DNA of 64,000 nt from Micromonospora sp. WMMA1947 (GTDB taxonomy: Bacteria > Actinomycetota > Actinomycetes > Mycobacteriales > Micromonosporaceae). A program made the position numbers and the translations under genes. Below, one piece after another: positions 44,639 through 54,706 of this stretch. Location of the stretch: positions 4,483,001 to 4,547,000 of the forward strand of contig NZ_CP114909.1 in the NCBI RefSeq assembly GCF_027497355.1. Direction: 5' to 3'. The notes below the pieces were generated by a model. That model did no database searches. It had not been told where the DNA came from and saw only the letters and a list, made by a program, of their open reading frames with translations. How positions within the stretch are numbered: the stretch's first letter is position 1; every line of letters begins with the position of its first letter.

Positions 44639-45274
44639 ATGGACATCGCGAATGCACGGGAGGTGGCCCGGAAGGCGGCGGCGGCGTCGCTCCGGCAGCT
44701 CACAGCGGATCATCGGGTGGCCGGGCGGCTCCGGGGACACGAGCCGACCCTGGCAACGGCGGTGCGGGAGACGCTCGAGGAGGCCCTGGGGCGTCCGTCC
44801 GACGCCGACGGCGGTGCGCTGCACGAGTTCTGCCGACGGCGGGAGTGGACGCTGGACGAGTTCGACGCGTTGGGGCATCACCTGCTCACCGCCGTGCTGG
44901 CCCAGCGCCTGGGGGTGGAGGCGCTGGTGCGGGTCGGCGCGGCGCTGACCCGGGTCCGCCGGCGACTCGCGGGGCCGGCTGCCGTCACCGCACCGGCCCG
45001 CCCGGACCGGCGGAGCCGCAACAGCGCGTCCCGCCGTTACGCCCCGCCCGCGCACCTGCCGCTCGCGCCGAGCTGGCAGTGCAGCGGCTGCGCCGCCGCC
45101 TGGCCGTGTCCCACCAAGCAGAGTCAGCTGCTCGTCGAGTTCGGCGGTACGACAGCGGGGCTCGCCGTCTATCTCGGCGCCTGCCTCGTCGCCGCCACCA
45201 AGGATCTTCCGGCCCTGCCGCCCGCCCAGGCCAGGGCTCGCTTCCTGGGGTGGCTGCCGCGCCGACGGTTCTGA
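44639..45274 (+). CDS. Hypothetical protein with C-terminal Cys-x2-Cys domain
   Basis: 211 residues. The N-terminal part is helical (NAREVARKAAAASLRQLTADHRVAG). A basic linker (RPDRRSRNSASRRYAPP) leads to a C-terminal about 70-residue domain, WQCSGCAAAWPCPTKQSQLLVEF, ending ARFLGWLPRR. That domain resembles one seen in many uncharacterised Micromonosporaceae proteins, with W-x-C-x2-C-x4-WPC, perhaps metal binding. ATG at 44639 has GAGGGGG 5 bases upstream. No function is assigned. Confidence 0.75.
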   Translation: MDIANAREVARKAAAASLRQLTADHRVAGRLRGHEPTLATAVRETLEEALGRPSDADGGALHEFCRRREWTLDEFDALGHHLLTAVLAQRLGVEALVRVGAALTRVRRRLAGPAAVTAPARPDRRSRNSASRRYAPPAHLPLAPSWQCSGCAAAWPCPTKQSQLLVEFGGTTAGLAVYLGACLVAATKDLPALPPAQARARFLGWLPRRRF

Positions 45275-45576
45275 CCCGGCCGCCGGTCGCGCGCCCGCAA
45301 ACGTTGGAAAATTTGTTCGGAAGTTGCGGCCTTCCCGCGCAGCGGGTCCGCTCGTCCCGACCGGCGGGAACTGCCCTCGGCGCTCGATCGCCGGGTCCAG
45401 CGTGGATCTCCGCTGGTGGAGCGGATTCTGGGTCCGTTCGTGTTGCCTGCGGGTTTCAAAAACTTTGCCGCAAGCTCTTGCAAAGACTTTCATGGATGGC
45501 GCATGGTGTTCGCTACCCGGGACGGCCGCCCCACCCCCGCTCACCCTTTCGAACCCACGGAAGAGGTCCCCCGACC
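45275..45576 (+). promoter_or_regulatory. Control region of the GH13 amylase
   Basis: About 300 bases without a gene. The dyad GCAAG-CT-CTTGC (45470-45481) sits within the longer imperfect CTTTGCCGCAAGCTCTTGCAAAG. It recalls the CTTGCA-type operators of maltose-regulator-controlled amylases in Streptomyces; this is inference. TTGCCG/17/TTTCAT overlapping it could be the promoter. GAAGAGG precedes the ATG. Confidence 0.5.
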
Positions 45577-47796
45577 ATGCCATCCGCCAGGCCACACCCC
45601 CGTGGCCGCGCCGGTCGCCTGCTGCTCGCCGCCGCGCTCGTCGCGGCCGGCGGCACAGTGGCCGTCGCCGCTGCCACCACCGCCCCCACCCCCGCCCGCG
45701 CCGCCGTCGTCCTCAACGACAGCGAGGTGACCGCCAACCTCTGGGAATGGAACTGGGCCTCGGTCGCCGCCGCCTGCACCGACCACCTCGGACCGGCCGG
45801 CTACGGCGCGGTGCAGGTGGCACCGCCGCAGGAGTCGGTGCAGCTGCCCACCAGCGCCGACGGCGCGTACCCCTGGTACGAGGTGTACCAGCCGGTGTCG
45901 TACAAGCTGGACAGCCGGTTCGGCAACCGTCAGCAGTTCGCCGCCATGGTCACCGCGTGCCACAACGCCGGTGTGCGCGTCTACGTCGACGCGGTGGTCA
46001 ACCACATGGCCGGCACCAACAACCCCGCCGGTACGCGCGGCTACGCCGGCACCGAGTTCTCCGGCTACGACTACCCGGCCGTGCCGTACGGCGCCGGGGA
46101 CTTCCACCGCCCCGGGGACAACTGCCCGACCGGCGGCGCGATCAGCGACTGGAACAACGAGTCCCAGGTGACCAGCTGCGAGCTGCTGTCGCTGTCGGAC
46201 CTCTACACCGAGAAGGAAGCGGTCCGCAACAAGATCGCGGCGTACCTCAACGATCTGATCGGGCTCGGTGTGGACGGCTTCCGGGTCGACGCGGTCAAGC
46301 ACATCCGCAAGGACGACTTCGCGGCCATTCTCGGCAAGCTGAACAACACCGTCGCCGAGGGCCGGCGGCCCTACGTCGCGCAGGAGATCTTCGACGGGGC
46401 GAGCAACCCGGCGTTGCAGGCGCGCGCGTACATCGGCAACGGCGACGTGCTCGACTTCGCGTACGCCAAGGGCATCCGCTCGGCGTTCCAGGGCTCGATC
46501 GCGGCGCTGGCGAACGTGCCGAACTGGAACCTCGACGCGCCCGGCGCCAACGTCTTCTCCATGGTCACCAACCACGACCTGGAGCGCGACGGTGTGGTGC
46601 TGTCGTACAAGAACGGCACCGACTACGTGCTGGCCAACTACTTCGCGCTGGCCTACCCGCACGGCAAGCCGTCGGTATACGACAGCTTCACCTGGTCCAA
46701 CCGCAACCAGTCCCCGCCGCACGACGGCACCGGACGGGTCACCGACACGGTCTGCGGCGCCGCCTGGACGTGCCTGAGCCGCACCACCGGCGTCAAGGGC
46801 ATGGTCGGCTGGGCCAACGCCGCCCGCCCGGTGAAGACCGTCTCGGACTTCACCACAGTGAACAGCAACGTGATCGGCTTCCACCGGGGCGACCGGGCGT
46901 GGATCGGCATCAACGACTCCGGCTCCGCCACCACCGCGACCTTCGTCACCGGGCTGGCCGACGGCCGGTACTGCGACGTCATCTCCGGCGTCGCCAGCGG
47001 CAGCGGCTGCACCGGCGGTACGGTGGCCGTGTCCGGCGGCCGGGCCACCGTGACCATCCCGGCCAACGACGCGATCGCCGTCCACGTGAACGCCCGGCCG
47101 GGCGCGAGCCCGTCCCCGAGCGCCTCCCCGACGGTCTCGCCGAGCGCCTCCCCGACGGTCTCGCCGAGCGCGTCGCCCACGGTCAGCCCGAGCGACCGGA
47201 TCGCCACCACGTTCACCGTCACCGCGAACCTCGCCGCCGGGCAGGACGTCCGCGTCGTCGGCAACGTACCCACGCTGGGGTCGTGGACGCCCGCGAACGG
47301 CGTCACGCTCGCCGCGCAGGGCGGCGGCGGCGTCTACCGCGCCACCGTCGACCTGCCCCGGTCGACGACCGTGGAGTACAAGTTCGTCAAGCTGACCGCC
47401 GCGGGCGCCGCCACCTGGGAGTCCGGCGCGAACCGGACCCTCACCACCCCGGCCGGCGGCACGTACGCGGTGACCGAGACGTTCCGTGGCGACACCGTCA
47501 CCACGGCGGTCGCCACCACCTTCTCCGTCACCGCGACCACCGTCTACGGGCAGAACGTGTTCGTCGTCGGCAACATCCCGGCGCTCGGTGGCTGGAACCC
47601 GGCCGCCGCCGTCGCGCTCTCGCCGGCCGCGTACCCGGTCTGGCGGGCCACCGTCGACCTGCCGCCGAACACGGCGGTCGAGTACAAGTACGTCAGGAAG
47701 AACCCGGACGGCTCGGTGACCTGGGAGTCCGGCGCGAACCGGACGCTCACCACGCCGGCCGGCGGCACCCGTGCCGTCACCGACACCTGGCGCTGA
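45577..47796 (+). CDS. Secreted GH13 alpha-amylase with two CBM20 starch-binding modules
   Basis: 739 residues. The signal peptide spans residues 1-42 (cleavage near ARA-AVV). The catalytic GH13 domain has the nucleophile D238 in GFRVDAVKH, acid/base E270 in VAQEIFDG and D334 in TNHDLERD, plus DAVVNHM. A domain C (to about 505) is followed by a Ser/Pro linker and two CBM20 modules of about 95 residues. Each module carries the GN(V/I)P-LG-W pattern and an end TWESGANRTLTTPAGG. It hydrolyses starch outside the cell; doubled CBM20 favours raw starch. A much longer upstream frame is not used because the signal peptide begins here. Confidence 0.95.
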   Translation: MPSARPHPRGRAGRLLLAAALVAAGGTVAVAAATTAPTPARAAVVLNDSEVTANLWEWNWASVAAACTDHLGPAGYGAVQVAPPQESVQLPTSADGAYPWYEVYQPVSYKLDSRFGNRQQFAAMVTACHNAGVRVYVDAVVNHMAGTNNPAGTRGYAGTEFSGYDYPAVPYGAGDFHRPGDNCPTGGAISDWNNESQVTSCELLSLSDLYTEKEAVRNKIAAYLNDLIGLGVDGFRVDAVKHIRKDDFAAILGKLNNTVAEGRRPYVAQEIFDGASNPALQARAYIGNGDVLDFAYAKGIRSAFQGSIAALANVPNWNLDAPGANVFSMVTNHDLERDGVVLSYKNGTDYVLANYFALAYPHGKPSVYDSFTWSNRNQSPPHDGTGRVTDTVCGAAWTCLSRTTGVKGMVGWANAARPVKTVSDFTTVNSNVIGFHRGDRAWIGINDSGSATTATFVTGLADGRYCDVISGVASGSGCTGGTVAVSGGRATVTIPANDAIAVHVNARPGASPSPSASPTVSPSASPTVSPSASPTVSPSDRIATTFTVTANLAAGQDVRVVGNVPTLGSWTPANGVTLAAQGGGGVYRATVDLPRSTTVEYKFVKLTAAGAATWESGANRTLTTPAGGTYAVTETFRGDTVTTAVATTFSVTATTVYGQNVFVVGNIPALGGWNPAAAVALSPAAYPVWRATVDLPPNTAVEYKYVRKNPDGSVTWESGANRTLTTPAGGTRAVTDTWR
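47119..47190. repeat. Three 24-bp tandem repeats encoding the Ser-Pro linker
   Basis: Two identical 24-base units (core AGCGCCTCCCCGACGGTC) and a degenerate third encode the SASPTVSP linker between domain C and the first CBM20. Confidence 0.88.
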
Positions 47797-47803
47797 CGAT
47801 CGT

Positions 47804-47838
47804 GCGGCCCGTCCCCGTCACCCCCGGGGACGGGCCGC
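47804..47838. terminator. Bidirectional terminator between amylase and MFS genes
   Basis: GCGGCCCGTCCCCG (47804-47817) and CGGGGACGGGCCGC (47825-47838) form a perfect 14-bp stem with a 7-base loop. The right arm lies inside the last codons of the MFS gene. Confidence 0.88.
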
Positions 47839-49047
47839 ATCCGGTCCGGCCCGCACCCGGACCCGGCCGGACTCCGCCCCGGCGGCGGGCCCGCCCCGGC
47901 GAGGTGCGCCGACGGTCGCCCCCAGCGCGACGGTCAGGCACACCACGGCGGCGACCACCAGCGGCGGACGGCCGCCCACGGCGACCGCCGCCGACCCGAG
48001 CGGGATGGCCAGCGTGATCGGGCCGAACATCGCCGTGTTCGCCGTCCCGGCCACCCGCCCGAGCATCGCCTGCGGCGTGTACGCCTGCACGGCGGTGACC
48101 GCCGCCACGAGCGTCCAGGGCAGACCCACGCCGGCCACCACCGAGGCGGCCACGGTGCCCGGCCACCACGGCAGGCAGCGCCCGAGGCATCCGGCGGCGA
48201 AGAGGACCGCACCCGCGGCACCGACCGCGATCTCACCACGGCGACGGACGAGCCGGCCGACGACCAGCCCGGCGACCAGCGACCCGGCGCCCTGCGCGCT
48301 CGCCAGCACGCCGAGGAACGTCGACGGCATGGCCAGGCCGGTCACCACCACGTCGTACAGCGCCGCGGTGGTGAAGCCGGACATCGCGATGGACACCGCC
48401 GCGAGCGCCACGGGTACGCGTACCGCCCGCCGGGCCAGCAGCGCGGCGAGGCCGTCCCGCACTCCCGCCGGACGTGCGGCCGGGGGAGCGGGGACGGCCC
48501 GCGTCAGGCGCAACGCGCCGTACAGGGCGGCCGCGAGCACCGGTACGACGGCGGCGAGCACCGCGACGACGTGCCCGCCCCGCCACGCGTACAGGCCCGC
48601 CCCGGCCAGCGGCGCCACCAGCTTCATGCCCTCCTGCGCGCTCGACCGCCAGCCGTTGACGTCGGCCAGCCGGGACAGCGGGAGCGCGGCGGGCAGCAGC
48701 GCGGTCTCGCCCGCGTCAACGAGCACGTAGCCGACGCCGTACGCGAGCGACACGGCGTAGATCAGCCACGCGTCGCCGGGGCCGCGAACCGCCAGCAGGC
48801 TCAGCAGCGCGGCGGCGAGCGCGAGGTCGACGCCGATCACCAGGGAACGCCGGGGCACCCGGTCGAGCAGGCCGCCGAGCCACGGGCCGGCCAGGGTCGG
48901 GGCGTAGACGCACATGCCGGCCAGGGCGGCGAGGCCGGTGGAGCCGGTCAGGTCCAGGATCCAGATGCCGGACACCAGGGCCATGGCGCTGCCGCCGAGG
49001 CCGGACAGCAGCGAGACGGCCACGAACAGGAAGGCGTTGCGGCGCAT
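47818..49047 (-). CDS. MFS transporter
   Basis: 409 residues with about 12 membrane helices starting NAFLFVAVSLLSGLGGSAMALVSG. The MFS loop motif LGGLLDRVPRRSL follows helix 2 and VGRLVRRRG lies in the second half. It resembles drug-efflux-type MFS proteins. ATG at 49047 with CGGGGGA upstream is preferred to the start at 49080. A TGTCAA-N7-TTGACA dyad lies 75 bases upstream, matching one at the promoter of the HTH gene next to it, so the two are probably co-regulated. Confidence 0.9.
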   Translation of the reverse strand: MRRNAFLFVAVSLLSGLGGSAMALVSGIWILDLTGSTGLAALAGMCVYAPTLAGPWLGGLLDRVPRRSLVIGVDLALAAALLSLLAVRGPGDAWLIYAVSLAYGVGYVLVDAGETALLPAALPLSRLADVNGWRSSAQEGMKLVAPLAGAGLYAWRGGHVVAVLAAVVPVLAAALYGALRLTRAVPAPPAARPAGVRDGLAALLARRAVRVPVALAAVSIAMSGFTTAALYDVVVTGLAMPSTFLGVLASAQGAGSLVAGLVVGRLVRRRGEIAVGAAGAVLFAAGCLGRCLPWWPGTVAASVVAGVGLPWTLVAAVTAVQAYTPQAMLGRVAGTANTAMFGPITLAIPLGSAAVAVGGRPPLVVAAVVCLTVALGATVGAPRRGGPAAGAESGRVRVRAGPDAARPRG

Positions 49048-49121
49048 GGGTCCCCCGAGAGTTGAGCCTGGAGGACTCATCCTCGGGACATGAGCCTGAG
49101 CGGGGCAAGACTTCGAACGCG

Positions 49122-49140
49122 TGTCAATGCCCCGTTGACA
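49122..49140. promoter_or_regulatory. Inverted repeat upstream of MFS gene (operator copy 1)
   Basis: TGTCAATGCCCCGTTGACA, a perfect 6-bp-arm dyad with a 7-base spacer. It spans the last codons of the HTH gene and the upstream region of the MFS gene. Confidence 0.65.
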
Positions 49141-49597
49141 GCGCTGTTGCGATCCGCCGGGCGGCGTCGCGTACCGGAGCGGGCAGCCTGCAACCGGCCC
49201 CGGCCAGGTCGTCGGCGAGGTGCGCGGCCAGCGCGCACAGCGGCCCGGCGGTGGCGTCGAGGGCGAGCGCGCAGGTGCGGCGCGTCAACGCCGCGCGGGG
49301 GAAGCGGCCGTCCCACGAACGGTCCGCCTCGATCCAGCGGTGCAGGCCGGCGACGGCGGCCCGGAGCGCCGGCACGTCGGGGGAGCCGGCCGGGTCGAGC
49401 CGGGTCAGGCGGACCCGCCGGGCCGCCACGAGGCGCTGCCGGCGCTGCTCGGCGGCCTGCCGGCTGCGCAGGCCCAGCGCCCGCGCGATCTCGGCCCAGG
49501 TGGCGCCGTCGTGCCGGGCCCGGTCGATCAGATCCAGTTCCCGGTCCTCAAGCCGGACCCGCGCCGCGGCGATCTCGGACAGGCCGGCCAGGGTCAC
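49124..49597 (-). CDS. Helix-turn-helix transcriptional regulator, unnamed family
   Basis: 157 residues. The N-terminal region contains DLIDRARHDGATWAEIARALGLRSRQAAEQRRQRL, a sigma-region-4-like helix-turn-helix. The C-terminal half (PALRAAVAGLHRWIEADRSW and onward) is helical with three cysteines. I cannot name the family. The GTG at 49597 lies 2 bases from operator copy 2, and TAGCGT may serve as a -10 for a leaderless message. It is probably an autoregulator that also controls the MFS gene downstream. Confidence 0.8.
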   Translation of the reverse strand: MTLAGLSEIAAARVRLEDRELDLIDRARHDGATWAEIARALGLRSRQAAEQRRQRLVAARRVRLTRLDPAGSPDVPALRAAVAGLHRWIEADRSWDGRFPRAALTRRTCALALDATAGPLCALAAHLADDLAGAGCRLPAPVRDAARRIATALSTGH

Positions 49598-49598
49598 C

Positions 49599-49617
49599 CG
49601 TCAACGCTACATTGACA
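49599..49617. promoter_or_regulatory. Inverted repeat at HTH gene promoter (operator copy 2)
   Basis: CGTCAACGCTACATTGACA has the same TGTCAA-N7-TTGACA layout as 49122-49140, with one mismatch in one arm. It lies directly before the GTG start of the HTH gene, on the minus strand. Confidence 0.65.
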
Positions 49618-49632
49618 GCCGGGCCCGAAGTA

Positions 49633-49821
49633 TCAGTCCTTCGGGACGCCCGGGCCCACCTCGCCACGCGCCAGGTGCTCGGCGTTGCGGTCGGCCTCAC
49701 TCTCCGCGTTCTCCGCGCCGGCGCCCGGGTCCCGGGTACGCCGCCCCTCGGCGTCCTGGAAGACCTGCCCGCGCTCGAGCGCGCCCTCCTGCTGCCGCTG
49801 GAACTGCTCCGGATCAGTCAT
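49633..49821 (-). CDS. Small acidic hypothetical protein
   Basis: 62 residues, highly polar, rich in glutamate, aspartate, glutamine and arginine (EQFQRQQEGALERGQVF, AENAESEADRNAEHL), with no hydrophobic core, so it is probably disordered or helical. A modest GC-rich ribosome site precedes the ATG. I know no function; similar short acidic proteins occur in related genomes. A chance frame cannot be excluded, but opposite-strand frames here look worse. Confidence 0.5.
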   Translation of the reverse strand: MTDPEQFQRQQEGALERGQVFQDAEGRRTRDPGAGAENAESEADRNAEHLARGEVGPGVPKD

Positions 49822-49862
49822 GACCGTCAGGTGCCCCGGCCGCCGCGCGGCAAACCGGTCCG

Positions 49863-50672
49863 TCAGCGCGGCGGCGCCACGTAGAGGGCGGTCCGGCAGC
49901 CGGTCTCGCCCGGCTCCAGCCAGATCCGGTCGTACCCGGGGGACTCGATCTTCCCGGCCGGTGTGCGGACGAGCAGCAGGCAGTCCCGTTCGGCCGGTAC
50001 GCCGACGGCGGCGACGAGCGCGCCCTCGTGCACCGTCGTGTCGATGGTGATCCAGTCCTGCGGGAAGGCGGCCCGCACCGCGCCCGCCAGCGTCTCCGGG
50101 GTGGCGGTGCGCAGCACAGCGGTGAGCCGCTGCCGCCCGTCCTCGGGCACCCTCGGCACCGGCGCCGCCGTCGGTGGCGAGGGCGCGGCGCCGCTCGGAC
50201 AGTCGATCTCGTGGTACGTCGTGTAGCGGTAGAGCGTGAACTCGTAGCGGTAGCAGCGAGTGGCCTCACCGGCGGTGTTGCTCGCGCCGCCGATCGACAC
50301 CGGCGGCCGTTCCGGCACCGTCACCACGAATCGCACGTCGACCGTGGCCCGCTCGTCCCCGGCGGTGCGGCCGGACCACGCCAGCGCCTCCCGCCGGACC
50401 GTACCGCCGCCCGACGCGGCGTCCGTCGGCTCCTGGACGATCTCGGCCGCCGCGATCGACCCGGCGTCCCGCACCCGGTTGCGGTGCCCCAGCTGCGTGT
50501 TGAGCTGCTTCGCTTCCACCGCCGCGGCGTCGCGTGCCAGCGTGTCGCCGCTCTCCTCGCCGATCCCCTTCCCGCATCCGGCCGAGGCGAGGAGGAGCGC
50601 CGCGAGCGTCCAGCGGATCCACCGGTGACGCGCTGCAGGTTTCGGCCCGGTGGCGCTGCGTGTCCGGTTCAC
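49863..50672 (-). CDS. Putative lipoprotein
   Basis: 269 residues starting at GTG 50672. The basic N-terminus and hydrophobic stretch WIRWTLAALLLASAGC end in lipobox ASAGC. The mature domain has VRFVVTVPERPPVSIGG, CYRYEFTLYRYTTYHEIDCP and CLLLVRTPAGKIESP, with four cysteines that could pair. I recognise no named family. It diverges from the P-type ATPase gene across about 157 bases. Longer upstream frames lack a signal peptide. Confidence 0.78.
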   Translation of the reverse strand: MNRTRSATGPKPAARHRWIRWTLAALLLASAGCGKGIGEESGDTLARDAAAVEAKQLNTQLGHRNRVRDAGSIAAAEIVQEPTDAASGGGTVRREALAWSGRTAGDERATVDVRFVVTVPERPPVSIGGASNTAGEATRCYRYEFTLYRYTTYHEIDCPSGAAPSPPTAAPVPRVPEDGRQRLTAVLRTATPETLAGAVRAAFPQDWITIDTTVHEGALVAAVGVPAERDCLLLVRTPAGKIESPGYDRIWLEPGETGCRTALYVAPPR

Positions 50673-50829
50673 CGCGCGGACGTTACCGGCGAGCCGGGCG
50701 CCGCGCTGCCCCGTAACGCCGGGGGGCCGTTGGTCCCGGGTCCGACAGGCCCTCGGCCCTGCGATCCGTGCGCGCCCGCGCGCCATGCTGGGACTGCCCG
50801 GCGCGGGCGGCGACGACATGGAGGACGAT

Positions 50830-53445
<2,616 letters not shown>

Positions 53446-53478
53446 CGGGCAGGCTGAGCACGAGTGAAGGAGGACGAC

Positions 53479-54357
53479 ATGACGATCCACTCGCAGGCAC
53501 CCGTCGTGGTGGGCGTGGACGGCTCCGCCGCCTCGCTGGACGCGGTCCGGGTGGCCGCCCGCGAGGCCGCCGCCCGGAACCGGCCGCTGCAGGTCGTCCA
53601 CGCGTTCATCTGGCCGCTGACCCGCGCGCCGCTCACCCCGGCCCCGGGTGCGCCCGCCGGCGCCGGCCTGCGCAACCAGGCCGAACGGTGCGTCGCCGAG
53701 GCGGTAGCCGAGGCCGGCAAGGTCGCGCCGGACGTACCGGTCACCGGCGTGGTGGTCGACGGCGCGGCGGCGGCGGTGCTGGTCGCCGAGTCCCGCGAGG
53801 CGGCGCTGATCGTGCTCGGCCACCGCGGCCTGGGCGGGTTCGCCGGCCTGCTGATCGGCTCGGTCACGCTCCAGGTGTCGGCCCGCGCGCACTGCCCGGT
53901 CCTGGTGACGCGCGGCGAGGCGCGCGCCGACGGGCCCGTCGTGGTCGGTGTGGACGGCTCCGAGCTGTCCACCGCGGCGGTCGGATTCGCGTACGAGGAG
54001 GCCGCCCGCCGGGACGCGCCGCTGATCGTGGTGCACGCCTGGCTGTACCCCACGCCGATCGGCCCCGGCGACATCCTGCCCCTGGTGTACGACCCGGAGG
54101 CGCTCGCCGAGGAGTCCCGGCGGGTCGTCGCCGAGTCGATCGCCGGCTGGGCCGAGCGCTACCCGGACGTGCCGGTACGGCAGCGGTCGCTGCGCGGTGC
54201 CCCGGCCCGCGTGCTGGTGGAGGAGTCGAAGGACGCTCAGCTGGTGGTGGTCGGCGCGCACGGCCGCGGCGCGCTGGGCGGGCTGCTGCTCGGCTCGGTC
54301 AGCCACGCGGTGCTGCACCACGCCCACTCGCCGCTGGTGATCGTGCGCAACGCCTGA
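53479..54357 (+). CDS. Tandem universal stress protein
   Basis: 292 residues in two UspA domains (about 8-145 and 155-292). Each begins VVVGVDGS and ends in the ATP-binding GHRGLGGFAGLLIGS or GAHGRGALGGLLLGSVS. Tandem ATP-binding Usps of this size are typical of actinobacteria under hypoxia or dormancy. GGAGG 5-6 bases before the ATG decides the start. Closeness to the cation ATPase is a pairing also seen in mycobacterial dormancy regulons; here the link is inference. Confidence 0.95.
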   Translation: MTIHSQAPVVVGVDGSAASLDAVRVAAREAAARNRPLQVVHAFIWPLTRAPLTPAPGAPAGAGLRNQAERCVAEAVAEAGKVAPDVPVTGVVVDGAAAAVLVAESREAALIVLGHRGLGGFAGLLIGSVTLQVSARAHCPVLVTRGEARADGPVVVGVDGSELSTAAVGFAYEEAARRDAPLIVVHAWLYPTPIGPGDILPLVYDPEALAEESRRVVAESIAGWAERYPDVPVRQRSLRGAPARVLVEESKDAQLVVVGAHGRGALGGLLLGSVSHAVLHHAHSPLVIVRNA

Positions 54358-54382
54358 CCCCGCGAACGCGCCCGGTCCCGCG

Positions 54383-54417
54383 ACAGCGCCTGACGCCGCT
54401 ACGGCGTCAGGCGCTGT
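54383..54417. terminator. Bidirectional terminator, perfect 16-bp stem
   Basis: ACAGCGCCTGACGCCG (54383-54398) and CGGCGTCAGGCGCTGT (54402-54417) pair perfectly around a 3-base loop. The right arm includes the last codons of the STAS gene. Confidence 0.9.
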
Positions 54418-54706
54418 GCACCGTGGTGAGGTCGGCCAGCCCGGAGATGGTCAGCAGCGGCTCCAGCAGCGGACCGGCGATCAGCGCGATCCGGTCGGCG
54501 TGCGGGAACAGCGCGGCCAGCCCGGCGCTGTCCAGGTACTCCACCTTCGTCAGGTCCACGACCAGCGGTTCGCCGTCGGGCCGGACGGCTTCGGCGAGCG
54601 CGTCGGCGAAGGCGGACGCGTTGCTCATGTCGATCTCACCGACGGCGGCCAGCACGCGGCCGCCGTCGGGTCGGTCGCTCGTGGTGAGCGTCAGGGACGT
54701 GCTCAT
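54407..54706 (-). CDS. STAS-domain anti-sigma factor antagonist
   Basis: 99 residues of the SpoIIAA/RsbV type. The phosphorylatable serine S60 is in VEYLDSAGLAALF and the first strand is VLAAVGEIDMSNA. It is the usual substrate of both a serine kinase of the RsbW type and a SpoIIE phosphatase. Both activities are present as domains in the protein encoded directly upstream, whose stop overlaps this ATG. The two therefore form a partner-switching module; the sigma factor target is not in the window. Confidence 0.93.
   Translation of the reverse strand: MSTSLTLTTSDRPDGGRVLAAVGEIDMSNASAFADALAEAVRPDGEPLVVDLTKVEYLDSAGLAALFPHADRIALIAGPLLEPLLTISGLADLTTVHSA

Noticed and set aside
45462..45485. CTTTGCCGCAAG upstream of the amylase considered as a second RAE
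   Set aside because: It has an extra base in the left arm and lacks the outer GGGG/CCCC arms; it fits an amylase-type operator better.
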